Assembly: GCA_018222695.1 (NCBI GenBank)
Contig: JAAEZV010000012.1
Coordinates: forward strand, 3,986 to 16,966
Length of the DNA stretch: 12,981 nucleotides
Direction of reading: 5' to 3'
Source of the DNA: Gammaproteobacteria bacterium
GTDB lineage: Bacteria; Pseudomonadota; Gammaproteobacteria; Pseudomonadales; Halieaceae
The translations under genes were made by a program, and so were the position numbers. The notes under the pieces are model-generated. The model made no database searches and was not told the origin of the DNA. It saw only the letters and a list, made by a program, of their open reading frames with translations. Below, one piece after another: positions 6,946 to 12,981 of the stretch; the first letter of the stretch is position 1, and each line of letters begins with the position of its first letter.

Positions 6946-8430
6946 GTGACAGACGACAGAAAACGCCCGCGCCCCGATGATTATTTTTCCGACTGGAAAG
7001 AGCGGGAGGCCCTGGCTGAGGCCATGATTCCTGTGGTGGGCAATCTGTCCCGCGAGCGTAACGTGAAGTGCTACATCTACGGTCGGTCACTGGTGAATCA
7101 GTCTGTCCTCGACATTATGAAGAGCCATCGCTGGGTCAGGCAGATGGAGGCTAACGAGCTGTCGGAGTTTGAGACCGCCCCGGTGCTGGATGCGGTCAGT
7201 CAATTGGATCTCGGCCCCTGCCACCTCGATATCGGCAGGCTCGCCGTTGCTTACTACGACAAGGGAGCGGGAGAGGGCTTAAGCATTGAAGAGTACGTCG
7301 CACAGGAACTCGACTATCTGGTGGGCTCAACCCACAAGCCCGTCGATGAGCCCGTCGACGTGGTGCTATACGGCTTCGGTCGCATTGGCCGACTGATGGC
7401 ACGCATTCTGATCGCCAAAACCGACGGTGGTGACAGCCTCCGATTACGAGCAGTGGTGGTGCGGCGCGGTAAGGCTGAGGACGACCTTCTCAAGCGCGCC
7501 AGCTTGCTCCGGCGCGATTCGGTCCATGGCGTTTTTCAGGGCACGATTCGGGTCGATGAAGAGCGCCAATCGTTTGTCGCCAACGGCAATGAGATCAAGG
7601 TGATTTATGCCGACGCGCCTGAGGAAATCGATTACACCGAGTACGGTATCAATCGTTGTATCGTGATTGATAACACCGGGGTGTGGCGTGACGAGGCCGG
7701 TTTGTCACGGCACCTTCAGGCCAAGGGTGCGGCAAAGGTCATCCTGACTGCGCCCGGCAAGGGCGATATCAAAAATATTGTTGCGGGCATCAACGACAGC
7801 GAAATTGCCGACGGTGACACCATTTTGTCTGCCGCTTCCTGTACCACCAACGCCATCGTACCGGTGCTGAAGGCTGCGGATGACGAGTACGGCATCAATG
7901 CCGGGCACGTTGAGACGGTGCATGCTTACACCAACGATCAGAACCTCATCGATAACTATCACAAGGCTGAGCGGCGCGGGCGCAGCGCGGCGCTGAACAT
8001 GGTGCTGACCGAGACGGGCGCTGCCAAGGCCGTTGCAAAAGTGCTGCCTCAGCTAGAGGGCAAGCTCACCGGTAACGCGATCCGGGTGCCTACCCCTAAT
8101 GTGTCCATGGCGATCCTCAATTTGACGTTGAACCGCCCGACCAATCGCGACGAGCTGAATGAATTCATGCGTGAGACGGCGCTGCACTCCAGTATGAAAA
8201 AACAGATCGATTACTCTAATTCCCCCGAAGTGGTGTCGAGCGACTTCGTGGGCTCCCGTGCGGCCTGCGTCTTTGATGCGAAGGCGACCATCGTGAACGG
8301 TAATCAGGCGGTGCTGTATCTGTGGTACGACAACGAGTACGGATACAGTTGCCAGGTCTACCGTGTACTGGAGCAAATGGGGGGTATCCGTTATCAAACA
8401 TACCCCGCTAACGGCCCGTATCCGCTCTGA
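6946..8430 (+). CDS. gap: Long-form glyceraldehyde-3-phosphate dehydrogenase
   Basis: This cytoplasmic enzyme interconverts glyceraldehyde 3-phosphate and 1,3-bisphosphoglycerate using a nicotinamide coenzyme. The 494-residue product has about 135 residues ahead of the normal GAPDH fold, whereas classical enzymes have about 330. The Rossmann motif is YGFGRIGR (142-149). The catalytic cysteine is Cys299 (SAASCTTN, 295-302) and its partner is His326 (VHAYTNDQ). RVPTPNVSM (380-388) and WYDNEYGYS (460-468) complete the active-site landmarks. At the end of the second beta strand, where NAD-specific enzymes have an Asp that holds the adenosine ribose, this protein reads VVVRRGKAED (170-179), with Arg at the aligned place. 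NADP use is therefore possible but untested. This extended class is known from Pseudomonas (PA3001, also beside mfd and nqr as I recall). The GTG start is supported by AGAGGAG 5 nt upstream. The physiological direction, glycolytic or gluconeogenic, cannot be read from the sequence. Confidence 0.94.
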   Translation: MTDDRKRPRPDDYFSDWKEREALAEAMIPVVGNLSRERNVKCYIYGRSLVNQSVLDIMKSHRWVRQMEANELSEFETAPVLDAVSQLDLGPCHLDIGRLAVAYYDKGAGEGLSIEEYVAQELDYLVGSTHKPVDEPVDVVLYGFGRIGRLMARILIAKTDGGDSLRLRAVVVRRGKAEDDLLKRASLLRRDSVHGVFQGTIRVDEERQSFVANGNEIKVIYADAPEEIDYTEYGINRCIVIDNTGVWRDEAGLSRHLQAKGAAKVILTAPGKGDIKNIVAGINDSEIADGDTILSAASCTTNAIVPVLKAADDEYGINAGHVETVHAYTNDQNLIDNYHKAERRGRSAALNMVLTETGAAKAVAKVLPQLEGKLTGNAIRVPTPNVSMAILNLTLNRPTNRDELNEFMRETALHSSMKKQIDYSNSPEVVSSDFVGSRAACVFDAKATIVNGNQAVLYLWYDNEYGYSCQVYRVLEQMGGIRYQTYPANGPYPL

Positions 8431-8449
8431 TTTTCGGCCTTTGCCCGGG

Positions 8450-8479
8450 TTGGCCTTGGCGGGGCAAGTCGAATAGAAT
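8450..8479 (+). promoter_or_regulatory. Possible sigma70 promoter of the nqr operon
   Basis: TAGAAT (8474-8479, 5 of 6 to TATAAT) lies 18 bp after TTGGCC (8450-8455, 4 of 6 to TTGACA). Transcription from about 8486 would give a leader of roughly 180 nt before nqrA. I see no convincing terminator with a U-run after gap, so read-through from gap into nqr is also possible. Confidence 0.4.
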
Positions 8480-8520
8480 ACGCGCGACCGACGAGAGCCT
8501 CACGGCCCGGCCTAGAGAAG

Positions 8521-8564
8521 CCCCCGGTCTGCAGTACGTGCACCATGTCTGGGGGGTTTACCCC
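8521..8564 (+). other. Alternative G/C hairpins in the nqrA leader
   Basis: A run of six G (8551-8556) can pair either backward with CCCCC (8521-8525) or forward with CCCC (8561-8564) across a TTTA loop. In the first fold, GGT/ACC (8526-8528 with 8542-8544) and GCA/TGC (8531-8533 with 8539-8541) add pairs inside. The two folds exclude each other. This is seen by eye only; no riboswitch family is recognised and no energy was calculated. Confidence 0.3.
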
Positions 8565-8569
8565 GAGTG

Positions 8570-8580
8570 TGACAGTGTCA
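8570..8580. promoter_or_regulatory. Perfect 11-bp dyad TGACAGTGTCA, possible operator
   Basis: TGACA and TGTCA form perfect 5-bp arms around a single central base, 87 bp before nqrA. Short perfect dyads like this are typical of dimeric repressor sites, but I do not recognise the regulator. It could equally be a small part of leader RNA structure or chance. Confidence 0.3.
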
Positions 8581-8588
8581 GCGCCGCC

Positions 8589-8606
8589 CTGAAGTAAAGA
8601 CTTCGG
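8589..8606 (+). other. Short stem-loop before nqrA
   Basis: GAAGT (8591-8595) pairs with ACTTC (8600-8604) around an AAAG loop. A T-G wobble and one C-G pair extend it to seven base pairs. CCG/CGG (8584-8586 with 8611-8613) could add three more beyond an internal loop. No T-run follows, so it is not a standard terminator. It lies about 60 nt upstream of nqrA. Confidence 0.35.
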
Positions 8607-8666
8607 CATGCGGTGCAGGCGATGGTGTGCTTGGCGGAAAACGCGGACAGGCAAATGAGCAGCGAC

Positions 8667-10010
8667 ATGATAAAAATCAAGCGTGGTTTGGATATCCCTC
8701 TGGCCGGTGCGCCATCGGGGGAACTGGACACCTCCGTGACCACGCGCGCGGCCGGATTGTTGGGTGCTGACTACCACGGTATGAAACCCACCATGGCCGT
8801 GCAGGTAGGGGATGTCGTCAAGCGGGGCGACCTGCTGTTCAGCGACAAGAAGTGCGAAGGAGTCCGCTACACCTCGCCAGCCGGTGGACGCGTATCCGCC
8901 ATCAATCGCGGCGCAAAGCGTGCGTTCCAGTCAGTGGTCGTCGAAATCGATGGCGACGAGGCCGCTTCGTTCGACCAATATGCCGCCGAAGCGGCGCGCG
9001 AGCTGCCTGCCGAGGCCATCAAGAACCAGTTGATTCAATCGGGGCAGTGGACTGCCCTGAGAGCGAGACCCTTTGGTCGCGTTGCGGACCCTGCGACGAG
9101 CCCTGCCGGACTGTTTATTACCGCAATCGATACGCATCCCCACGCGCCGGATCCGCAGCAGGTGATTGCGCGTGAGGCTGAAGCCTTTGAGCTCGGGCAA
9201 GCACTGCTTGCTAACTTGGTTGATTGCCCGGTGTATCTCTGCGCGGCGCCCGGCGCTGAAATGCCCCAGGCGGCCCATGAGCGCATTTCTCGACACGATT
9301 TTGCCGGGCCACATCCCGCGGGACTCGCGGGAACGCACGTCCATTTCTTGATGGGCGCATCAGCAGAGCGCATAGCCTGGACTATCGGATATCAGGACGT
9401 GATCGCGGTGGGGCGACTGTTCTTGGCTGGTGCGCTCTATGTCGAGCGTGTCGTTGCGCTGGCCGGTCCTTCGGTGAGTCGCCCACGACTGGTGTTGAGC
9501 CGGGTGGGGGCAGACTTGCAGGCGCTGGTCGCCGGCGAGGGTGAAGGAGACGACGCCAGACTGTTATCCGGTTCTGTGCTGGGTGGCAGAGCGGTGCAGA
9601 GCGATACCGCCTATCTGGGCCGCTATCACCAGCAGGTGGCGCTATTGCCCGAGGGGCGCGAGCGCGCGTTTATGGGGTGGCTCTCGCCTGGAGTGAACAA
9701 GCACTCGGTGATGGGGATTTATTTGTCGAGCTGGTTTGGCAGCAAGCCCTTAGCGATGTCGACTAACACCAACGGGTCGGAGCGCGCGATGGTGCCGGTG
9801 GGGGCTTACGAGAAAGTCATGCCGCTGGATATTTTGCCCACCCAGCTATTGCGGGCCTTGCTGGTGGGGGATACCGAGACGGCGCAGGCATTGGGTTGCC
9901 TTGAGCTGGATGAAGAGGACCTGGCGCTGTGCACCTATGTGTGCCCGGGCAAATATGAATACGGCGGAATTCTCAGGGATAACCTGACGCGAATCGAGAA
10001 GGAAGGCTGA
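8667..10010 (+). CDS. nqrA: NqrA, subunit A of Na+-translocating NADH:ubiquinone reductase
   Basis: NqrA is the large soluble cytoplasmic-side subunit of Na+-NQR, the complex that oxidises NADH, reduces ubiquinone and pumps Na+ out. The 447-residue product is essentially the same length as the V. cholerae subunit (446). The family N-terminus MIKIKRGLDIPLAGAP is followed by GADYHGMKPTMAVQVGD (33-49) and the barrel-sandwich-like segment SPAGGRVSAINRGAKRAFQS (70-89). The C-terminus, CPGKYEYGGILRDNLTRI, is the conserved NqrA ending. I chose the ATG at 8667 because NqrA proteins normally begin MIKIK. The ATG at 8655 (MSSDMIKIK) has a slightly better upstream AGG and would add four residues. nqrB follows after 3 bp, so this is the first gene of the operon. 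A 236-bp leader separates it from gap. Confidence 0.97.
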   Translation: MIKIKRGLDIPLAGAPSGELDTSVTTRAAGLLGADYHGMKPTMAVQVGDVVKRGDLLFSDKKCEGVRYTSPAGGRVSAINRGAKRAFQSVVVEIDGDEAASFDQYAAEAARELPAEAIKNQLIQSGQWTALRARPFGRVADPATSPAGLFITAIDTHPHAPDPQQVIAREAEAFELGQALLANLVDCPVYLCAAPGAEMPQAAHERISRHDFAGPHPAGLAGTHVHFLMGASAERIAWTIGYQDVIAVGRLFLAGALYVERVVALAGPSVSRPRLVLSRVGADLQALVAGEGEGDDARLLSGSVLGGRAVQSDTAYLGRYHQQVALLPEGRERAFMGWLSPGVNKHSVMGIYLSSWFGSKPLAMSTNTNGSERAMVPVGAYEKVMPLDILPTQLLRALLVGDTETAQALGCLELDEEDLALCTYVCPGKYEYGGILRDNLTRIEKEG

Positions 10011-10013
10011 CAC

Positions 10014-11213
10014 ATGGGACTGCGACAACAGCTGGATGCCATTGAACCGCACTTTAAGCCAGGAGGTCGGTTCGAGAGTTGGTATGCACTCTACGAGGCC
10101 GTAGATACGATTTTTTATTCTCCCGGCAGCGTCACCCGCGCCAATGCCCATGTGAGAGACGGCATTGATCTGAAGCGCATCATGATCACGGTGTGGCTGG
10201 CGACTTTCCCTGCCATGTTTTATGGCATGTACAACATTGGCCTCCAGGCAAACGACGTATTGGCCCTCTCGGGCGGCGCGCTGGATGGCTGGCGGGGCGG
10301 CATTGTGGCCGCGCTGGGCGGGCATGACGCCGCGAATATCTGGCACAACATGCTTTATGGCCTCGTGCATTTTCTACCGCTGTATCTGGTCACCTTTATC
10401 GTTGGCGCCTTCTGGGAAGTGCTGTTCGCCATGCGGCGCGGCCATGAGGTGAATGAAGGCTTTTTCGTTACCTCTATTCTCTTCACCCTGACACTGCCGC
10501 CTGACCTACCCCTGTGGCAGGCCGCCATGGGCATTAGCTTCGGTGTGGTCATCGGTAAGGAAGTCTTCGGCGGTACGGGTAAGAACTTCCTGAATCCGGC
10601 GCTTACGGGCAGGGCGTTCCTGTACTTCGCCTATCCCGCGCAGATCTCTGGCGATGCTGTCTGGACCGCGGTAGACGGTTACTCCGGCGCTACGCCTCTG
10701 GGTGTGGTCGCGGCCGAGGGAATGGCAGGCCTGACAGAGGCCTACACGTGGTGGGATGCTTTTATCGGCACTATCCCGGGCTCCATTGGTGAGGTCTCGA
10801 CGCTGATGATCATGATCGGCGGCCTGATCCTGATCCTCCAAGGCATTGCGTCCTGGCGCGTGGTGGCGGGCTGCTTTGTCGGCATGATCGCCTTCTCGTT
10901 GCTGCTCAATAGCGTGGGGTCAGCCTCCAATCCCGCCTTTGCCATGCCCTGGCACTGGCACATGGTGGTCGGCGGTTTTGCCTTCGGCGCTTTCTTTATG
11001 GCCACCGATCCGGTTTCGTCCGCAATGACTGATCAGGGCCGCTGGCTCTACGGCATTCTGATTGGCGTGATGTGTGTCCTGATACGCGTGGTCAATCCGG
11101 CATTCCCGGAGGGCATGATGCTGGCGATCCTGTTCGCCAATCTGTTTGCGCCGCTATTCGATCACTTCGCCGTGAGCGCCAATATCAAGAGGAGGGCTGC
11201 CCGTGTCAGCTAG
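10014..11213 (+). CDS. nqrB: NqrB, membrane subunit B of Na+-NQR (FMN- and quinone-site subunit)
   Basis: NqrB is an integral membrane subunit that carries a covalently bound FMN and, in Vibrio, the quinone/inhibitor region. It is central to Na+ transport. The 399-residue product has a soluble N-terminus of about 55 residues and many hydrophobic stretches (for example 57-78, 112-140, 262-303, 315-332, 343-383). The flavinylation motif SGAT is at 224-227, so Thr227 should hold FMN (Thr236 in V. cholerae). [17 protein letters not shown] (141-157) and [20 protein letters not shown] (182-201) are strongly conserved in the family. [18 protein letters not shown] and [20 protein letters not shown] near the C-terminus are equally typical. 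GGAAGG (10001-10006) lies 7 nt before the ATG. The last 11 nt overlap nqrC. Confidence 0.98.
   Translation: MGLRQQLDAIEPHFKPGGRFESWYALYEAVDTIFYSPGSVTRANAHVRDGIDLKRIMITVWLATFPAMFYGMYNIGLQANDVLALSGGALDGWRGGIVAALGGHDAANIWHNMLYGLVHFLPLYLVTFIVGAFWEVLFAMRRGHEVNEGFFVTSILFTLTLPPDLPLWQAAMGISFGVVIGKEVFGGTGKNFLNPALTGRAFLYFAYPAQISGDAVWTAVDGYSGATPLGVVAAEGMAGLTEAYTWWDAFIGTIPGSIGEVSTLMIMIGGLILILQGIASWRVVAGCFVGMIAFSLLLNSVGSASNPAFAMPWHWHMVVGGFAFGAFFMATDPVSSAMTDQGRWLYGILIGVMCVLIRVVNPAFPEGMMLAILFANLFAPLFDHFAVSANIKRRAARVS
11190..11196 (+). promoter_or_regulatory. Shine-Dalgarno that fixes the nqrC GTG start
   Basis: AGGAGGG, a near-perfect ribosome-binding site, sits 6 nt before the GTG at 11203 and inside the end of nqrB. 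It supports the GTG start and an 11-bp overlap with nqrB, since no later ATG has comparable support. Confidence 0.85.
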
Positions 11214-11982
11214 TGGAGAAGGGCTGGGACGCATCCTCACGGTTGCGCTGGGGCTCTGCTTAGTGTGTTCCATGGTGGTCTCCACCGCGGCGGTGCTGCT
11301 AAAGCCCGCACAGCAAGCCAACAAAACCCTCGACCTGAAGCGCAATATCCTGATGGCGGCGGGCCTGCTTGATCCGTCGATGTCGGTGGAAGAGCAGTTT
11401 GAGCAGGTGGAAACCCGGGTTGTGAATATCGATGAGGGCCGTTTCGTCGACGGCGTTGATCCCGCGAATTTTGATCAGCGTGAGGCGGCGAAAGACCCTG
11501 CCCAGTCGCGCGCGCTAGCGGGTGACGAGGATCCTGCCAAGCTGATCCGTCGCGAAGATCAAGCGCTGGTCTATTTAGTGCGCGATGATGCCGGCGGTCT
11601 CGACAAAATTATCCTGCCGATCCGCGGCTACGGTTTGTGGTCAACCATGTACGGATTCATGGCGCTGGAGTCCGACGGCAACACGGTGGCAGGGCTCGGA
11701 TTTTATGAGCACGGCGAAACCCCCGGTCTCGGTGGGGAAATCGACAACCCACGCTGGAAGTCGATCTGGCCCGGTAAGCAGGTTTATCAGGAGGATAAGG
11801 TGGCCATTCAGGTTCTGAAAGGCGCAGTGCCCGCGGGGTCCGATGAGAAGCAATGGCAGGTAGATGGTCTCTCAGGAGCGACGCTGACCACCAAGGGCGT
11901 CGATAACCTCGTGCGCTACTGGCTGGGTGAGCAGGGCTTCAAGCCGCTGCTTGAGAACCTGCGACGGGGGACAGCCTCATGA
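11203..11982 (+). CDS. nqrC: NqrC, FMN-carrying subunit C of Na+-NQR
   Basis: NqrC is anchored by one N-terminal membrane helix (about 10-34), with an FMN-binding domain on the periplasmic side that passes electrons between the redox centres of the complex. The 259-residue product is close to the V. cholerae length (257). [12 protein letters not shown] (170-181) is the conserved FMN-domain loop. [13 protein letters not shown] (221-233) holds the flavinylation site, with Thr227 as the FMN carrier (Thr225 in V. cholerae). The GTG start is backed by AGGAGGG 6 nt upstream and places the membrane helix right after a short cytoplasmic tail. The gene overlaps nqrB by 11 bp and nqrD by 4 bp. Flavin attachment needs ApbE, which is not encoded in this window. 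Confidence 0.97.
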   Translation: MSASGEGLGRILTVALGLCLVCSMVVSTAAVLLKPAQQANKTLDLKRNILMAAGLLDPSMSVEEQFEQVETRVVNIDEGRFVDGVDPANFDQREAAKDPAQSRALAGDEDPAKLIRREDQALVYLVRDDAGGLDKIILPIRGYGLWSTMYGFMALESDGNTVAGLGFYEHGETPGLGGEIDNPRWKSIWPGKQVYQEDKVAIQVLKGAVPAGSDEKQWQVDGLSGATLTTKGVDNLVRYWLGEQGFKPLLENLRRGTAS

Positions 11983-12638
11983 GTATGCGCGACACGCTGA
12001 CCGACCCCATTTTCAAGAACAATCCGATTGCCTTGCAGATACTGGGTATCTGCTCGGCACTGGCGGTGACGACCTCTCTCCGCGTCACGGTGGTGATGTG
12101 CATTGCGCTGACGGTGGTGACGGCATTCTCCGGCTTCTTTATTTCGACCATTCGGCAATTCATTCCTTCGAGCATTCGCATCATTGTGCAAATGACGATC
12201 ATTGCCTCGCTGGTGATCGTGGTAGATCAGGTGATCAAGGCGGTGGCCTACGACATCTCCAAGCAGCTATCGGTGTTCGTTGGCCTGATCATCACCAATT
12301 GCATCGTGATGGGGCGGGCTGAAGCTTTTGCCATGAAGAACCCGCCGGTCCCGAGCTTTATCGATGGCTTTGGTAACGGACTGGGTTATTCCTTTGTGTT
12401 GCTTGTGGTGGCAGTGGTACGAGAACTGTTCGGTACCGGCAAATTGTTTGGCGTGGAAATCTTCCCGCTGGTTACCGAGGGTGGCTGGTATCAGGCCAAC
12501 GGTCTGTTGTTGCTGCCGCCGAGCGCTTTCTTCCTGATCGGTCTCTTGATCTGGGCGATTCGCGCGGTGAACACGGAGCAGGTGGAAGAGCCTGACTTCA
12601 GGATCGCCCACCATAATCCGGCAGAGGAGAGCGCGTAA
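11979..12638 (+). CDS. nqrD: NqrD, membrane subunit D of Na+-NQR (Fe-S site)
   Basis: NqrD is a six-helix membrane subunit that pairs with NqrE in an inverted arrangement and shares an iron-sulfur centre with it. The 219-residue product compares with 210 in V. cholerae. The excess is mostly a polar C-terminal tail ([20 protein letters not shown]). Cys25 (LGICSAL) and Cys108 ([15 protein letters not shown]) correspond to the cluster ligands Cys29 and Cys112 of V. cholerae. [20 protein letters not shown] and [18 protein letters not shown] are typical family segments. The ATG at 11979 overlaps the nqrC stop as ATGA, with GGGGGA (11966-11971) 7 nt upstream. A second in-frame ATG two codons later is possible. 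The stop codon overlaps the nqrE start by one base (TAATG). Confidence 0.97.
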   Translation: MSMRDTLTDPIFKNNPIALQILGICSALAVTTSLRVTVVMCIALTVVTAFSGFFISTIRQFIPSSIRIIVQMTIIASLVIVVDQVIKAVAYDISKQLSVFVGLIITNCIVMGRAEAFAMKNPPVPSFIDGFGNGLGYSFVLLVVAVVRELFGTGKLFGVEIFPLVTEGGWYQANGLLLLPPSAFFLIGLLIWAIRAVNTEQVEEPDFRIAHHNPAEESA

Positions 12639-12981
12639 TGGAGCACTATCTGAGCCTCTTTGTACGGGCCATCTTTATTGAAAACATGGCATTGGCCTTC
12701 TTCCTCGGCATGTGCACCTTCCTCGCGGTATCGAAAAAAATCGCGACTGCAGCGGGTCTGGGTGTTGCCGTGATCGTGGTGCTGTCGATCACCGTGCCGG
12801 TGAATAACCTGATTTTTAACAACCTGCTCGCTGACGGCGCGCTGGCCTGGGCGGGCCTGCCCGATGTCGACCTGAGCTTTTTGCATCTGCTCAGCTACAT
12901 CGCCGTGATCGCGGCACTGGTGCAGATCCTCGAGATGTTTCTGGATAAGTATGTGCCGGCGCTCTACGCGACGCTGGGCGT
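12638..12981 (+). CDS. nqrE: NqrE, membrane subunit E of Na+-NQR (partial, cut by window edge)
   Basis: The first 114 codons of NqrE are present, out of about 200 in the family. The protein starts [20 protein letters not shown]. It has Cys26 in [14 protein letters not shown], which matches the V. cholerae iron-sulfur ligand Cys26; the partner Cys120 lies beyond the edge. [12 protein letters not shown] and [20 protein letters not shown] are characteristic of NqrE. Three to four hydrophobic helices are visible. GAGGAGA (12624-12630) lies 7 nt before the ATG, and the start overlaps the nqrD stop (TAATG), so translation is likely coupled. nqrF should follow outside the window. Confidence 0.96.
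   Translation, partial: MEHYLSLFVRAIFIENMALAFFLGMCTFLAVSKKIATAAGLGVAVIVVLSITVPVNNLIFNNLLADGALAWAGLPDVDLSFLHLLSYIAVIAALVQILEMFLDKYVPALYATLG

Noticed and set aside
8441..8467. A possible terminator hairpin after gap (TTGCCC with GGGCAA)
   Set aside because: There are only six pairs across a 15-nt loop with no T-run after it, and it overlaps the candidate nqr promoter.
9846..10370. A 174-codon minus-strand open frame across the nqrA-nqrB junction
   Set aside because: It is antisense to conserved NqrA and NqrB segments, with no recognisable motif; taken as a shadow frame.
1..12981. Search for mobile elements, CRISPR arrays, tRNA or rRNA genes, phage genes and defence systems
   Set aside because: None is visible. 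All long frames with coding character belong to conserved housekeeping families, and I see no sign of a new multi-gene system.

Overview
The window reads as ordinary chromosomal DNA of a GC-rich gammaproteobacterium. It carries nine complete protein genes and one gene cut by the right edge. All ten belong to recognised families. The order lexA ... csiV-mfd / gap-nqrABCDE closely resembles, from memory, the Pseudomonas aeruginosa neighbourhood PA3007-PA2994. A sodium-pumping NADH dehydrogenase beside a long-form GAPDH fits a marine Pseudomonadales/Cellvibrionales-type bacterium. That placement is an inference; the genus cannot be read from the sequence.

Layout. (1) 67-811: lexA on the minus strand, with a promoter buried in two tandem, perfect CTG-N10-CAG LexA boxes in the 148-bp gap it shares with a divergent gene. 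(2) 812-1909: a MscS-family mechanosensitive channel on the plus strand, converging on the next block with only 17 bp between stop codons. (3) 1927-6758: mfd followed by csiV on the minus strand, joined by an ATGA stop/start overlap. (4) 6759-6945: a divergent intergenic region with a likely gap promoter. (5) 6946-8430: a long-form glyceraldehyde-3-phosphate dehydrogenase that starts with GTG behind a strong Shine-Dalgarno. (6) 8431-8666: a leader of about 236 bp holding a candidate nqr promoter, a perfect 11-bp dyad and alternative G/C hairpins. (7) 8667-12981: nqrA, nqrB, nqrC, nqrD and the first part of nqrE, tightly packed. nqrF would be expected just outside the window.

How the genes work together. 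lexA and mfd handle DNA damage: lexA represses the SOS response and mfd performs transcription-coupled repair. csiV and the MscS channel concern the cell envelope: peptidoglycan synthesis and turgor. gap and nqr concern central carbon and energy metabolism: GAPDH handles reduced nicotinamide, and NQR oxidises NADH, reduces ubiquinone and exports Na+. The cofactor-carrying residues visible in the Nqr subunits (FMN-linked threonines in NqrB and NqrC, Fe-S cysteines in NqrD and NqrE) are all intact.

I see no mobile element, CRISPR array, tRNA, rRNA, phage remnant or new multi-gene system. The points worth a second look are regulatory (the LexA boxes facing two ways and the nqr leader) and two protein oddities (an enlarged CsiV and the coenzyme site of the GAPDH).
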